Both the position numbers and the translations under genes were made by a program. Below, piece by piece: positions 1 to 5,545 of a stretch of DNA of 6,667 nt (the first letter of the stretch is position 1; every line of letters starts with the position of its first letter). Source of the DNA: Actinomycetes bacterium. GTDB taxonomy: Bacteria; Actinomycetota; Acidimicrobiia; Acidimicrobiales; Acidimicrobiaceae. The stretch covers positions 1 through 6,667 of the forward strand of contig JAJYVK010000086.1 of NCBI GenBank assembly GCA_021792075.1. The letters are read 5' to 3'. The notes below the pieces were generated by a model. The model was not told the origin of the DNA. It was given only the letters and a program-made list of their open reading frames with translations, and did not search any database.

Positions 1-358
1 TCCGTGGAACTCCCCGCAATGTTGAATAGCTTGTTGGAGCCGTGCCTCCCAGTAAAACTTAAATCTTGTGCCAATGACGCTCCTATTCAAGGACGGTGCA
101 GGCTTTAGCGAGCATCTCGCACATAGACTCTTGAAATTGCCGTCGCATCGAATGGCGCCTGCATCGCAGCAACGTGCAAGAGTGTTACTTGAGAAACGAT
201 TGGATGCGCGGAGCAGGTCCCAAGGCAATGGAGATAGACGTTCCCTGGGACCTCAGCAGTTCCTAAGTCAAATCCTTTTATTCCCTGGTGTGTCGGTGGC
301 TGCGCACTCGACAATAGTGGAGCGGATCGGCTTTGGCTGCTTCGCAACTAGCTTTCGG
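1..358. other. Region without a convincing gene
   Basis: I cannot support a gene here. On the minus strand one frame is open from about 252 down to the left edge (84 codons). It has no ATG or GTG, only a TTG near 228, and it is rich in Cys and Arg. Its last part reads ...TRFKFYWEARLQQAIQH... and could be the beginning or a fragment of something continuing to the left. Another minus-strand frame (347-105) and a plus-strand frame (68-532) are also open, but they show no recognisable motif, no good ribosome binding site and odd composition. The plus-strand frame also runs antisense into the dehalogenase gene. The stretch may be intergenic or a decayed gene. An inverted repeat at 215-253 is the only structure I see. 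Confidence 0.5.
215..253. repeat. Inverted repeat downstream of the dehalogenase gene
   Basis: The arms AGGTCCCA (215-222) and TGGGACCT (246-253) are perfect 8-base complements. After one mismatch two more G-C pairs can form (224-225 with 243-244). The repeat lies just over 100 bases past the stop codon of the minus-strand haloacid dehalogenase gene, so it could act as an RNA hairpin at the end of that transcript. No run of T follows it on either strand, so a standard intrinsic terminator is not supported. Confidence 0.45.
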
Positions 359-1045
359 CTAACTCAGTTCAAGAAGGAGCTGAACCACGGCGTCGAGGGT
401 CGGTGCTTCTACGTCTGCGGCAGAAAAGAATGCCGGGAAGCTGCGGCGGCCCCGGTTGACCCAACCTGCGACCATTCCTGCCTGCTTTGCACCATGGGTA
501 TCCCACGGGTGGACGGCGACCATGGCAATTGAGGAGGCGGGATGCCCCGCCTTTTGGGCAGCATACTGGTATGGCTCGGGCCGCGGTTTCCAATGGGCCA
601 CCTCGTCGACGGAGAGGACTTGAGGGACCAGGTGGGTGAGGCCCGCCTTTTCGATGAGACCTTTAGTTACGTTGGCATTGCCGTTCGAAAGGGCGATAGC
701 AGGTATACCGGCTTTTTGCAGCAACTCGAAGGCAGGCCTGACGTCAGGGTGGGCGGGAAGCTTCGCGAATGTCTCCAACAGTTTGGAGACTGCTCCAGTG
801 GGGGTGCTCTGACCAAGTGCGGAAAATATCTCGTCCAATGCTGAGCCGGCGATCATCCCGAAGGGAGCGGAGTTGCCAGATGCTGATAGAGCGAAGCCGT
901 CTCTAAGGACTACGGCGAACCACCACGGCAGGGCAGTCTCTGGCAGTCCGAACTGGCGAAATGTATCTCGCAACATTCCAATATCAAATAGGGTCTCGTT
1001 GACGTCGAAAGCCACTGCCTTTGGTCTGCGCGGACGAATGCTCAT
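359..1045 (-). CDS. Haloacid dehalogenase type II-like HAD hydrolase
   Basis: This is a 228-residue cytoplasmic HAD-superfamily hydrolase, close to the usual 220-230 residues of type II haloacid dehalogenases. Those enzymes hydrolyse 2-haloalkanoic acids to 2-hydroxy acids through an aspartyl-ester intermediate. Motif I is AFDVNETLFD, with nucleophile Asp14. Arg48 sits where the family's substrate-carboxylate Arg is expected, motif II is ALSNG (Ser120, Asn121), motif III is the Lys in HWKPRPEPY (Lys153), and motif IV is AVHPWDTHGA (Asp182). The helical cap spans roughly residues 20-95. I chose the ATG at 1045 because motif I follows 13 residues later and because the ATG overlaps the upstream stop codon as ATGA. 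The frame stays open further upstream, but only inside the neighbouring gene. There is no Shine-Dalgarno sequence, which fits translational coupling. The FDVNET form is common in actinobacterial members annotated as dehalogenases, many untested, so the true substrate may be another small organic or phosphorylated acid. Confidence 0.87.
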   Translation of the reverse strand: MSIRPRRPKAVAFDVNETLFDIGMLRDTFRQFGLPETALPWWFAVVLRDGFALSASGNSAPFGMIAGSALDEIFSALGQSTPTGAVSKLLETFAKLPAHPDVRPAFELLQKAGIPAIALSNGNANVTKGLIEKAGLTHLVPQVLSVDEVAHWKPRPEPYQYAAQKAGHPASSIAMVAVHPWDTHGAKQAGMVAGWVNRGRRSFPAFFSAADVEAPTLDAVVQLLLELS

Positions 1046-1674
1046 ACGACTTGAGGAGATTCGCGGACTGATCGCTTTAGCTCGGCAAAGCCGGGGAAGA
1101 GGGCCAGATGCTCTATTGCCTCCCATAGTGCCAGCGCGTCTTCTCCGCGGGGTATCCGGCTAATGACAGGTCCGAAAAAGGAGGGACCGGCAGGTGGAGC
1201 GAAGGTGATCACTGGAGTACCTATGTCCCGACCGGCCCGGTCGAGAGCGAGCCTCGTCTCTTCTTCGATGATGCGGTCCCTACTCGGATCCGTCATCTGT
1301 TCGATCAGACCGCTTCGATATCCGGCGGAACTCAGGAAATCGGCAACTTTGTCTGGATCTATGAACTCTTCGCGCCTCTTTTCGACGTGGATCGAGGTGC
1401 CTACGTCGGTATAAAAACGCCCCACGGCATCGTTTCCAGCCTCGTCCCGCACGGCGCCCGCGATTCTGAGCAGGTTGAGCCCCAATGTGTGAATTTCATT
1501 GTGACCGGGAGGGAACTCATTCTCGTAATCGCGCGTGGAATTGACCATACTAAGTGAGATGAACCTCCAGTTCACTTCAAGACTGCGAAGCGTGGCTACC
1601 TCGTTCACCCACCGAGAGGTGATCCAGGCCCATGGACAGACGGGATCAAAAAAGAAATCGATGTCAGACATCAT
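1042..1674 (-). CDS. DsbA-family oxidoreductase, Rv2466c-like, with CPWA active site
   Basis: This 210-residue protein has a thioredoxin fold with a helical insertion. It resembles Mycobacterium tuberculosis Rv2466c (about 207 residues), a mycothiol-dependent cytoplasmic reductase that activates nitro-prodrugs. Shared features include the N-terminal strand and active site (FFFDPVCPWAWITSRW, residues 7-22), the SLSMVN segment with an Asn near 45, the cis-proline loop GTP (152-154), and a C-terminal block FFGPVISRIPRGE...FAELKR...ESPQ. There is no signal peptide. Rv2466c uses CPWC; here the second Cys is Ala16 (codon GCC on the coding strand), so only Cys13 remains. It would have to work as a monothiol enzyme through a mixed disulfide with mycothiol, or have lost redox activity. 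I chose the ATG at 1674, 5 bases after an AGGA; the next codon is also ATG and could be the start. It is probably the first gene of a two-gene operon with the HAD hydrolase. The family call is from remembered similarity, not a search. Confidence 0.85.
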   Translation of the reverse strand: MMSDIDFFFDPVCPWAWITSRWVNEVATLRSLEVNWRFISLSMVNSTRDYENEFPPGHNEIHTLGLNLLRIAGAVRDEAGNDAVGRFYTDVGTSIHVEKRREEFIDPDKVADFLSSAGYRSGLIEQMTDPSRDRIIEEETRLALDRAGRDIGTPVITFAPPAGPSFFGPVISRIPRGEDALALWEAIEHLALFPGFAELKRSVRESPQVV

Positions 1675-1709
1675 TGTTCCTATCTCTGGACTGCTTGCCG
1701 TTTCTAAAA

Positions 1710-1739
1710 ACAATACTCTTGGTATTTTCCCTATGTCAG
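1710..1739 (-). promoter_or_regulatory. Candidate sigma70-type promoter for the minus-strand operon
   Basis: Read on the minus strand, CTGACA (1739-1734, five of six matches to TTGACA) is followed after 18 bases by TATTGT (1715-1710, four of six matches to TATAAT). Transcription would start near 1703, giving a leader of about 30 bases before the ATG at 1674. Position and spacing fit, but the match is moderate and there is no experimental support. Confidence 0.4.
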
Positions 1740-1763
1740 CGGCTTAGGGCATTGGCAGCAATC

Positions 1764-1781
1764 TTGGAAAGGTTTCCTTGG
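1764..1781. promoter_or_regulatory. Small palindrome in the divergent intergenic region
   Basis: GGAAA-GG-TTTCC (1766-1777) is a perfect inverted repeat with a two-base centre. It sits within TTGGAAAGGTTTCCTTGG, which also holds CTTGG twice. It lies between the two divergent units and about 25 bases upstream of the candidate minus-strand promoter. That is a reasonable place for a regulator to bind. No regulator gene is visible in the window, and a repeat this short can arise by chance. Confidence 0.25.
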
Positions 1782-1800
1782 TCTCCTTTTATTGCCGATG

Positions 1801-1819
1801 CCGGAATCGGGTGATTCGG
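1801..1819. repeat. Imperfect inverted repeat upstream of the amidohydrolase
   Basis: CCGGAATC (1801-1808) pairs with GATTCGG (1813-1819) except for one bulged G, around a GGGT centre. It ends 23 bases before the strong ribosome binding site of the amidohydrolase gene. It could be an operator or a small hairpin in the mRNA leader. The sequence alone does not decide between these. Confidence 0.25.
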
Positions 1820-1842
1820 AGTTGGCAGGTGGTATCTTCTAG

Positions 1843-1849
1843 AGGAGGT
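1843..1849 (+). promoter_or_regulatory. Strong ribosome binding site deciding a GTG start
   Basis: AGGAGGT lies 8 bases before the GTG at 1858. This near-perfect Shine-Dalgarno sequence is the reason for placing the amidohydrolase start there and not at the in-frame GTG at 1894. Confidence 0.7.
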
Positions 1850-1857
1850 CTTGAGCT

Positions 1858-2769
1858 GTGTCAGGCCTTTTTCTCTTTTCTAAGGGGATTCATGTGATAA
1901 AGGCAATAGACGTTCACGTGCACGCACACGACGAGGAGGCGATAAAGGCCAAGGGCGCCCGCAACGCCCAAATGGCGAAGTATTTCCGTAAAGAGACCCC
2001 TCCCGTCTCACTTGACGAGCTTGCCGATCGCTACCGGGAGAAGGAGATGATGGCGGTGATCGTGAATTCAACGGATGTGACCTCGTCCGGAATTCCCCCG
2101 GTTCCAAACGACCATATAGCCGATGCGGTAAGGCGCAACCCTGATGTGTTCATAGGTTTCGGGGCCGTCGATCCCTGGCAGGGCAGGGTTGCCATCGACG
2201 AGGCGAAGCGCTGCGCCGAGGAGCTTGGACTTAGAGGGCTGGGTGAGCTGAATCCGGGGAGGCAGGCCTTCTACCCCAACGATCCGCGCTTCTACCCGCT
2301 TTGGGAGAGTGCAAGCGACCACGGTCTTGTGGTTCTTTTCCACGGAGGGATGATGGGCTCGGGGGCCGGAACCCCGGGAGGGATGGGCTTCAAGCTCAAA
2401 TACACCCGCCCGATCCCGTATCTGGACGATGTCGCCGCTGATTTCCCTCAACTGAAGATAATCGCAGCTCATCCTTCTTGGCCATGGCAGGAGGAGTCAC
2501 TGGCGGTGGCCAGGCACAAGAGCAACGTCTACATAGATCTGAGCGGATGGGCGCCGAAGTACTTCCCGGAGCAGCTGGTGCACTATGCAGACACCATACT
2601 GCAGGACCGTGTCCTTTTCGGCTCGGACTGGCCTGTGATAGATCCGGACCGCTGGCTGAGCGAGTTTGCAGAGCTGGGGATCAGGGAAAGCTCAAGGAGA
2701 AAGATCTTACTCGAAAACGCATGTGCGCTCTTTGGCATAGAAATACGAGACAGTTCTCCGCAACGCTAA
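1858..2769 (+). CDS. Metal-dependent amidohydrolase (amidohydrolase 2 / COG2159)
   Basis: This 303-residue protein belongs to the TIM-barrel amidohydrolase_2 family (PF04909). Likely metal and catalytic residues are His20 and His22 of the DVHVH motif, His162 in LFHGG, His205 in AAHPSWPW, and Asp257 in LFGSDWP near the barrel end. The chain appears complete and has no signal peptide, so it is cytoplasmic. Family members include ACMSD- and gamma-resorcylate-type decarboxylases, hydratases, lactonases and, as I recall, ring-side-chain acyl-CoA hydrolases of aromatic catabolism. I cannot choose among these. The GTG start is favoured by the strong ribosome binding site. The alternative GTG at 1894 gives the more family-typical beginning M-IKAIDVHVH, with a weaker AAGGGG upstream. 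It is co-directional with the ABC importer genes that start 190 bases later, so it probably acts on the imported compound or a catabolite of it. Confidence 0.88.
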   Translation: MSGLFLFSKGIHVIKAIDVHVHAHDEEAIKAKGARNAQMAKYFRKETPPVSLDELADRYREKEMMAVIVNSTDVTSSGIPPVPNDHIADAVRRNPDVFIGFGAVDPWQGRVAIDEAKRCAEELGLRGLGELNPGRQAFYPNDPRFYPLWESASDHGLVVLFHGGMMGSGAGTPGGMGFKLKYTRPIPYLDDVAADFPQLKIIAAHPSWPWQEESLAVARHKSNVYIDLSGWAPKYFPEQLVHYADTILQDRVLFGSDWPVIDPDRWLSEFAELGIRESSRRKILLENACALFGIEIRDSSPQR

Positions 2770-2959
2770 GCGGAGCCAGGGTCGGATTGGGGGAGAAATA
2801 GAAGGGAAATCTCAAAAGTAGCTTCGGATAAAGGCTGTGGGGCTGATCGAGCCTGCCTACCTGACAGATGGGGACTCTCTATCCCGGCTTGACGGTAAAG
2901 ACATAAGCTCGATGCCCGGAATTGACAAGATATTGGAATCTCCAACATTGGGGGAAGAA
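2770..2959 (+). other. Spacer before the binding-protein gene with possible regulatory sites
   Basis: These 190 bases separate the amidohydrolase stop from the favoured lipoprotein start. They hold a perfect -35 hexamer TTGACA (2922-2927) without a convincing -10 (AACATT at 2944-2949 is weak). A small perfect inverted repeat TTGGA-ATC-TCCAA (2933-2945) lies immediately before the ribosome binding site GGGGGA (2950-2955). The binding-protein frame is open through 2837-2959 from a GTG. If that upstream start were used, most of this spacer would be coding, but the added 41 residues look unlike a signal peptide. No terminator was found, so read-through from the amidohydrolase is possible. Confidence 0.4.
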
Positions 2960-4240
2960 ATGAATTTTTGGCGTCGAAGTCTAGGCGTTTCAAAGGGTGA
3001 AGGAAAAAGCATCGGTGTCACAAAATCGTCACCGATAGCCGGTGCTACTGCCGGTCGAAAAAGAGTCAATGGGAGAGTGTTGGCGGTCGCACCGCTCATC
3101 TCCGTCGTTCTTTTGGCGGCTGCTTGTGGGAGTTCAAGCTCAACATCGGCGAGTTCGTCGACAACCGCTGGAAGCTCGGCTACTACAGCTGCGAGTTCGA
3201 GTGGCAACGCAAGTCTCAAGGCGGGTCTTGCGAAATTGGAGGTGGTACCCACCTTTACGCCTCCTGGGCCGGCTTTTAGCGCATCGAAGCTTGCCGGGAG
3301 CAAGATTGTGACCGTTGACTGCGCGCCATCGGCGGCTCCGCCGGCTCAGACCACGGCCGCGACCGTAGCGGCAGGCAAGGCCGCCGGCCTCAACGTGACA
3401 GTACTTGCTGGTGGAAATGAGGATATTCCGCTTGACACGCAGTTCATCGACCAGGCTATAAACCAGAAGCCGATCGCTATCATAACGGTCGGGTGCACCC
3501 CGCCTCTGCTCACGGTGCCGCTACAGGCGGCCAAAGCGGCTGGAATCCCCGTCGTCTGCGCAAACTACATCCCGCCGACCGTTGGAGCTCCCGGGCAGGG
3601 ATGTGGTCCGTTGGCATTTGGTGATGCGATGCAGCCTGCTTCCGAAGGTACCGTTCTGGCTGAACTCATAGCCCTTAACGGCCCCAAGGATGCCCAAATA
3701 GGCTTCCTTTCGGCGGATGAGATCGCCGGCTCGCCTGCCGTTGAGAAGACATTCAAAGCTGGGCTGGCGCAGTACTGCCCTAGCTGCAAGATCGCAGCTA
3801 TTCAAAACGTCAACCCGGGCAACTGGGTCACCTCGCTGACTCCAACCATCAATGCTATGCTGGTGGCGCATCCCAACCTTAACTACCTGATTCCAGTCTT
3901 CGATGGCATGACGCCTTTCGTCACTGCGGCGTTGAAGAACTCTCCAGCTGGCAAATCGGTGAAGGTTATCACGACTCAGGGAAGCATTGGCGCCGCCATG
4001 ACGGATGTCGAAAACGGCACATTCTTAGCTGATGTCGGGTCATCAGACACCTGGGTCGGTTGGACAGCGATTGACCAGGCAATGCGGGCTGCTCTCAAGC
4101 TGCCACCCGAGACCAATCCGGCGGTACCGATCAGGCTGGAGACTGCGTCGTCTCTTCAAGGTGCGGATCCAACCAGTGACTCCGCAATCTATGGGAACAG
4201 CTACGTTCAAGGCTTCATGAAGCTTTGGGGCCTGGGCTAG
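2960..4240 (+). CDS. Lipoprotein substrate-binding protein of a sugar-type (CUT2) ABC importer
   Basis: This 426-residue protein is an extracytoplasmic, membrane-anchored type I periplasmic-binding protein (Peripla_BP_4-like) that captures the substrate for the importer encoded downstream. The N-terminus has an unusually long basic region (about 37 residues), then a hydrophobic core VLAVAPLISVVLLAAAC ending at Cys56, the predicted lipidated residue. A Ser/Thr/Ala-rich linker (57-85) follows. Typical blocks of the fold are TQFIDQAINQKPIAIITV (160-177), PLQAAKAAGIPVV (187-199), QIGFLS near 246, and a C-terminal DVGSSDTWVGWTAIDQAMRA segment. The mature part has six further cysteines (121, 179, 200, 215, 273, 276), including a CPSC pair, so disulfides are likely. 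I chose the ATG at 2960 for its GGGGGA site five bases upstream; a GTG at 2837 in the same frame would add 41 residues. Sugar specificity is a family default. The ligand is unknown. Confidence 0.88.
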   Translation: MNFWRRSLGVSKGEGKSIGVTKSSPIAGATAGRKRVNGRVLAVAPLISVVLLAAACGSSSSTSASSSTTAGSSATTAASSSGNASLKAGLAKLEVVPTFTPPGPAFSASKLAGSKIVTVDCAPSAAPPAQTTAATVAAGKAAGLNVTVLAGGNEDIPLDTQFIDQAINQKPIAIITVGCTPPLLTVPLQAAKAAGIPVVCANYIPPTVGAPGQGCGPLAFGDAMQPASEGTVLAELIALNGPKDAQIGFLSADEIAGSPAVEKTFKAGLAQYCPSCKIAAIQNVNPGNWVTSLTPTINAMLVAHPNLNYLIPVFDGMTPFVTAALKNSPAGKSVKVITTQGSIGAAMTDVENGTFLADVGSSDTWVGWTAIDQAMRAALKLPPETNPAVPIRLETASSLQGADPTSDSAIYGNSYVQGFMKLWGLG

Positions 4241-4242
4241 AG

Positions 4243-5343
4243 ATGAGATTTACGGGCATGAGGGGCACGAGTCTCGGTGTTCCTGCGGCTTTCGATGACA
4301 AGAGCCGAACTGAGACCCCCCCAGCCCCAGCTATCGGCCCCGTCCATGAGGCGGGGCATATGGCTGGGCAGAATCGACGCGGACTGGAGTCCGTTCGGTC
4401 GTTCCTCAAGCGATACCTTGTGGCGATTTTGGTACCGCTACTTTTCGTTCTTTTTTCTTTGCTTGCCCCTTCTACTTTTTTCACGGCGTACAACATTCAG
4501 ACGATCCTGACCACTAACGCGGTCCTGATCATTCTCGCGGTTGGAGAGACTGCAGTCCTTGTGACTGGGGAGTTCGATTTCAGCTTCGGTGGAACTCTTG
4601 GTTTGACGGCGGCGATAGTGGTCATGATGATCAGCAATTTGCGCGGAGTGAGCAGCGGCGAGGCAATCTTGGTATCGCTTCTGGCAGCTTTGCTCGTTGG
4701 GGCTTTGAATGCGTTCTTCGTCATCAAGCTGCGCGTGAAGTCGTTCATCGTCACGCTTGGAATGGGGACGTTGACAACGGGAATTGGACTTGGTGTCACC
4801 GGCTCGCAGACGGTCTCTAACCCGTCGAAGTTTCTGACGACGGCAATGACCAAGCATTTATTGGGTGTCGGTCTGCCGTTCTTTTACGGGTTGGCCCTGA
4901 TCATCGCGCTCTGGCTGATCTTCGAGTACGTCAAGACCGGTCGGAACATGTATTTCGTTGGCGAGGGCCGAAAGGCCGCATTTCTCGCAGGAATACATGT
5001 GAATAGGATACGGGCTGGCGTGTTCATATTTTCAGCCCTTTGCGCCTGGTTGGCAGGGATGGTGATGCTGGGCCAGACTACCGCGGTAGACGCGACATAC
5101 GGGGGTCCCTACTTGCTGCCAGTCTTCGCATCGGTGTTTCTCGGCTTTACGACGATCCGCACTGGCAGGTTCAATGCGCTCGGAACTCTTATAGGGGTTC
5201 TCGTTCTTGCGATCGGAAGCACTGGTTTGGAGATATTGTCGGTGGCTTCATGGGTGACTCAAGTGTTCGATGGTGGAGTTCTCATCGTGGCGGTTGCACT
5301 TGCAAACATACTTGGCGGCGAGCGGATTGACCGGTGGTTGTAA
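4243..5343 (+). CDS. ABC transporter permease, RbsC-type (BPD_transp_2)
   Basis: This integral membrane permease is 366 residues from this start and is related to RbsC/XylH. It probably forms a homodimeric channel for the substrate delivered by the binding protein. Eight to ten hydrophobic segments can be seen, the first at about 58-76 and the last at about 339-355. Family signatures are VGETAVLVTGEFDFSFG (100-116, corresponding to the usual VGxxxVLxTGGIDLSVG), KSFIVTLGMGTLTTGIGL (166-183), the cytoplasmic loop GRNMYFVGEGRKAAFLAGI (233-251) that contacts the ATPase, and the closing region FGGVLIVAVALA-like near 343-354. The ATG at 4243 comes two bases after the binding-protein stop. An in-frame ATG at 4360, with GAGG 8 bases upstream, would give 327 residues, nearer RbsC length, and would remove a hydrophilic Pro-rich leader. 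A strong hairpin covers that second start, so the choice is open. A TTG at 4225 is also in frame. Confidence 0.88.
   Translation: MRFTGMRGTSLGVPAAFDDKSRTETPPAPAIGPVHEAGHMAGQNRRGLESVRSFLKRYLVAILVPLLFVLFSLLAPSTFFTAYNIQTILTTNAVLIILAVGETAVLVTGEFDFSFGGTLGLTAAIVVMMISNLRGVSSGEAILVSLLAALLVGALNAFFVIKLRVKSFIVTLGMGTLTTGIGLGVTGSQTVSNPSKFLTTAMTKHLLGVGLPFFYGLALIIALWLIFEYVKTGRNMYFVGEGRKAAFLAGIHVNRIRAGVFIFSALCAWLAGMVMLGQTTAVDATYGGPYLLPVFASVFLGFTTIRTGRFNALGTLIGVLVLAIGSTGLEILSVASWVTQVFDGGVLIVAVALANILGGERIDRWL
4326..4368 (+). promoter_or_regulatory. Strong two-part RNA hairpin at the start of the permease gene
   Basis: The outer arms CCCAGC (4326-4331) and GCTGGG (4363-4368) pair perfectly, and up to three more pairs (T-G, A-T, T-A) extend them inward. 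After a 2x2 internal loop, the inner arms GCCCCG (4337-4342) and CGGGGC (4352-4357) form six more pairs around a nine-base loop. The alternative start ATG 4360-4362 lies in the outer stem, and its GAGG ribosome site lies at the loop and inner stem. No T-run follows, so it is not a standard terminator. It could limit translation of the permease relative to the binding protein, or protect the 3' end of the binding-protein mRNA; both are inferences. Confidence 0.5.
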
Positions 5344-5545
5344 CTGCGCGAAGCTAAAGCTCCTAGTCGAGCGTGGCGCTTTCTCGGGCTGTAATAGCCG
5401 GGTAAGGGTTAGTTGAAGCGCAGGCCAGGTGTTGTACCTACGCCCTACGCCGGTCGGCGCATTGTGCCGTTGTTGTACGTGGGGTCGCTCGTTATGAGGC
5501 GGCTTGTAGATGCAAGCTGCGGTCGGACATTGGGAAGGGGAGGAT
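5344..5545 (+). other. 202-base spacer between permease and ATPase genes
   Basis: No gene is supported here. The spacer is long for genes of one importer. It contains GCGCTT (5376-5381) complementary to AAGCGC (5416-5421), which encloses a small GGCT-GTAAT-AGCC hairpin (5387-5399); a tandem CTACGCC CTACGCC near 5437-5450; and the GC-rich palindrome listed separately. A weak promoter-like pair, TTGTTG (5470-5475) and TATGAG (5493-5498) with 17-base spacing, would give the ATPase its own start near 5505. Each is weak alone. The stretch may hold an internal promoter or an mRNA processing structure. Confidence 0.35.
5448..5459. repeat. GC-rich palindrome CGCCGGTCGGCG
   Basis: The five-base arms CGCCG and CGGCG are perfect complements around a two-base centre. 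It lies about 90 bases before the ATPase start. It is short and GC-rich, so chance is a fair explanation. It could be half of a regulator site or a minor hairpin. Confidence 0.2.

Noticed and set aside
215..253. Intrinsic terminator for the minus-strand operon
   Set aside because: The stem is good, but no run of T follows on either strand, so it is kept only as an inverted repeat.
105..347. Open frame on the minus strand (80 codons) after the dehalogenase
   Set aside because: It has no recognisable family, an atypical Ser/Arg-rich start and no ribosome site; at best it is a decayed remnant.
68..532. Open frame on the plus strand (154 codons)
   Set aside because: It runs antisense into the well-supported dehalogenase gene, has no ribosome site or recognisable motif, and its second half mirrors that gene's codons.
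1752..1780. Promoter for the amidohydrolase built on TTGGCA at 1752
   Set aside because: The -35 match is fair, but no acceptable -10 lies 15-18 bases downstream.
2068..2472. Open frame antisense to the amidohydrolase (134 codons)
   Set aside because: The sense frame holds clear catalytic motifs across the same stretch; the antisense product has no sign of a protein family.
2837..2959. Upstream extension of the binding protein from a GTG
   Set aside because: The extra 41 residues are acidic and unlike a signal region, the GTG has only a weakly placed ribosome site, and the ATG at 2960 has a better one. The extension stays possible but is less likely.
4438..4857. Open frame antisense to the permease (139 codons)
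   Set aside because: It is very rich in charged residues because it is the complement of membrane-segment codons; it is a shadow of the permease gene.
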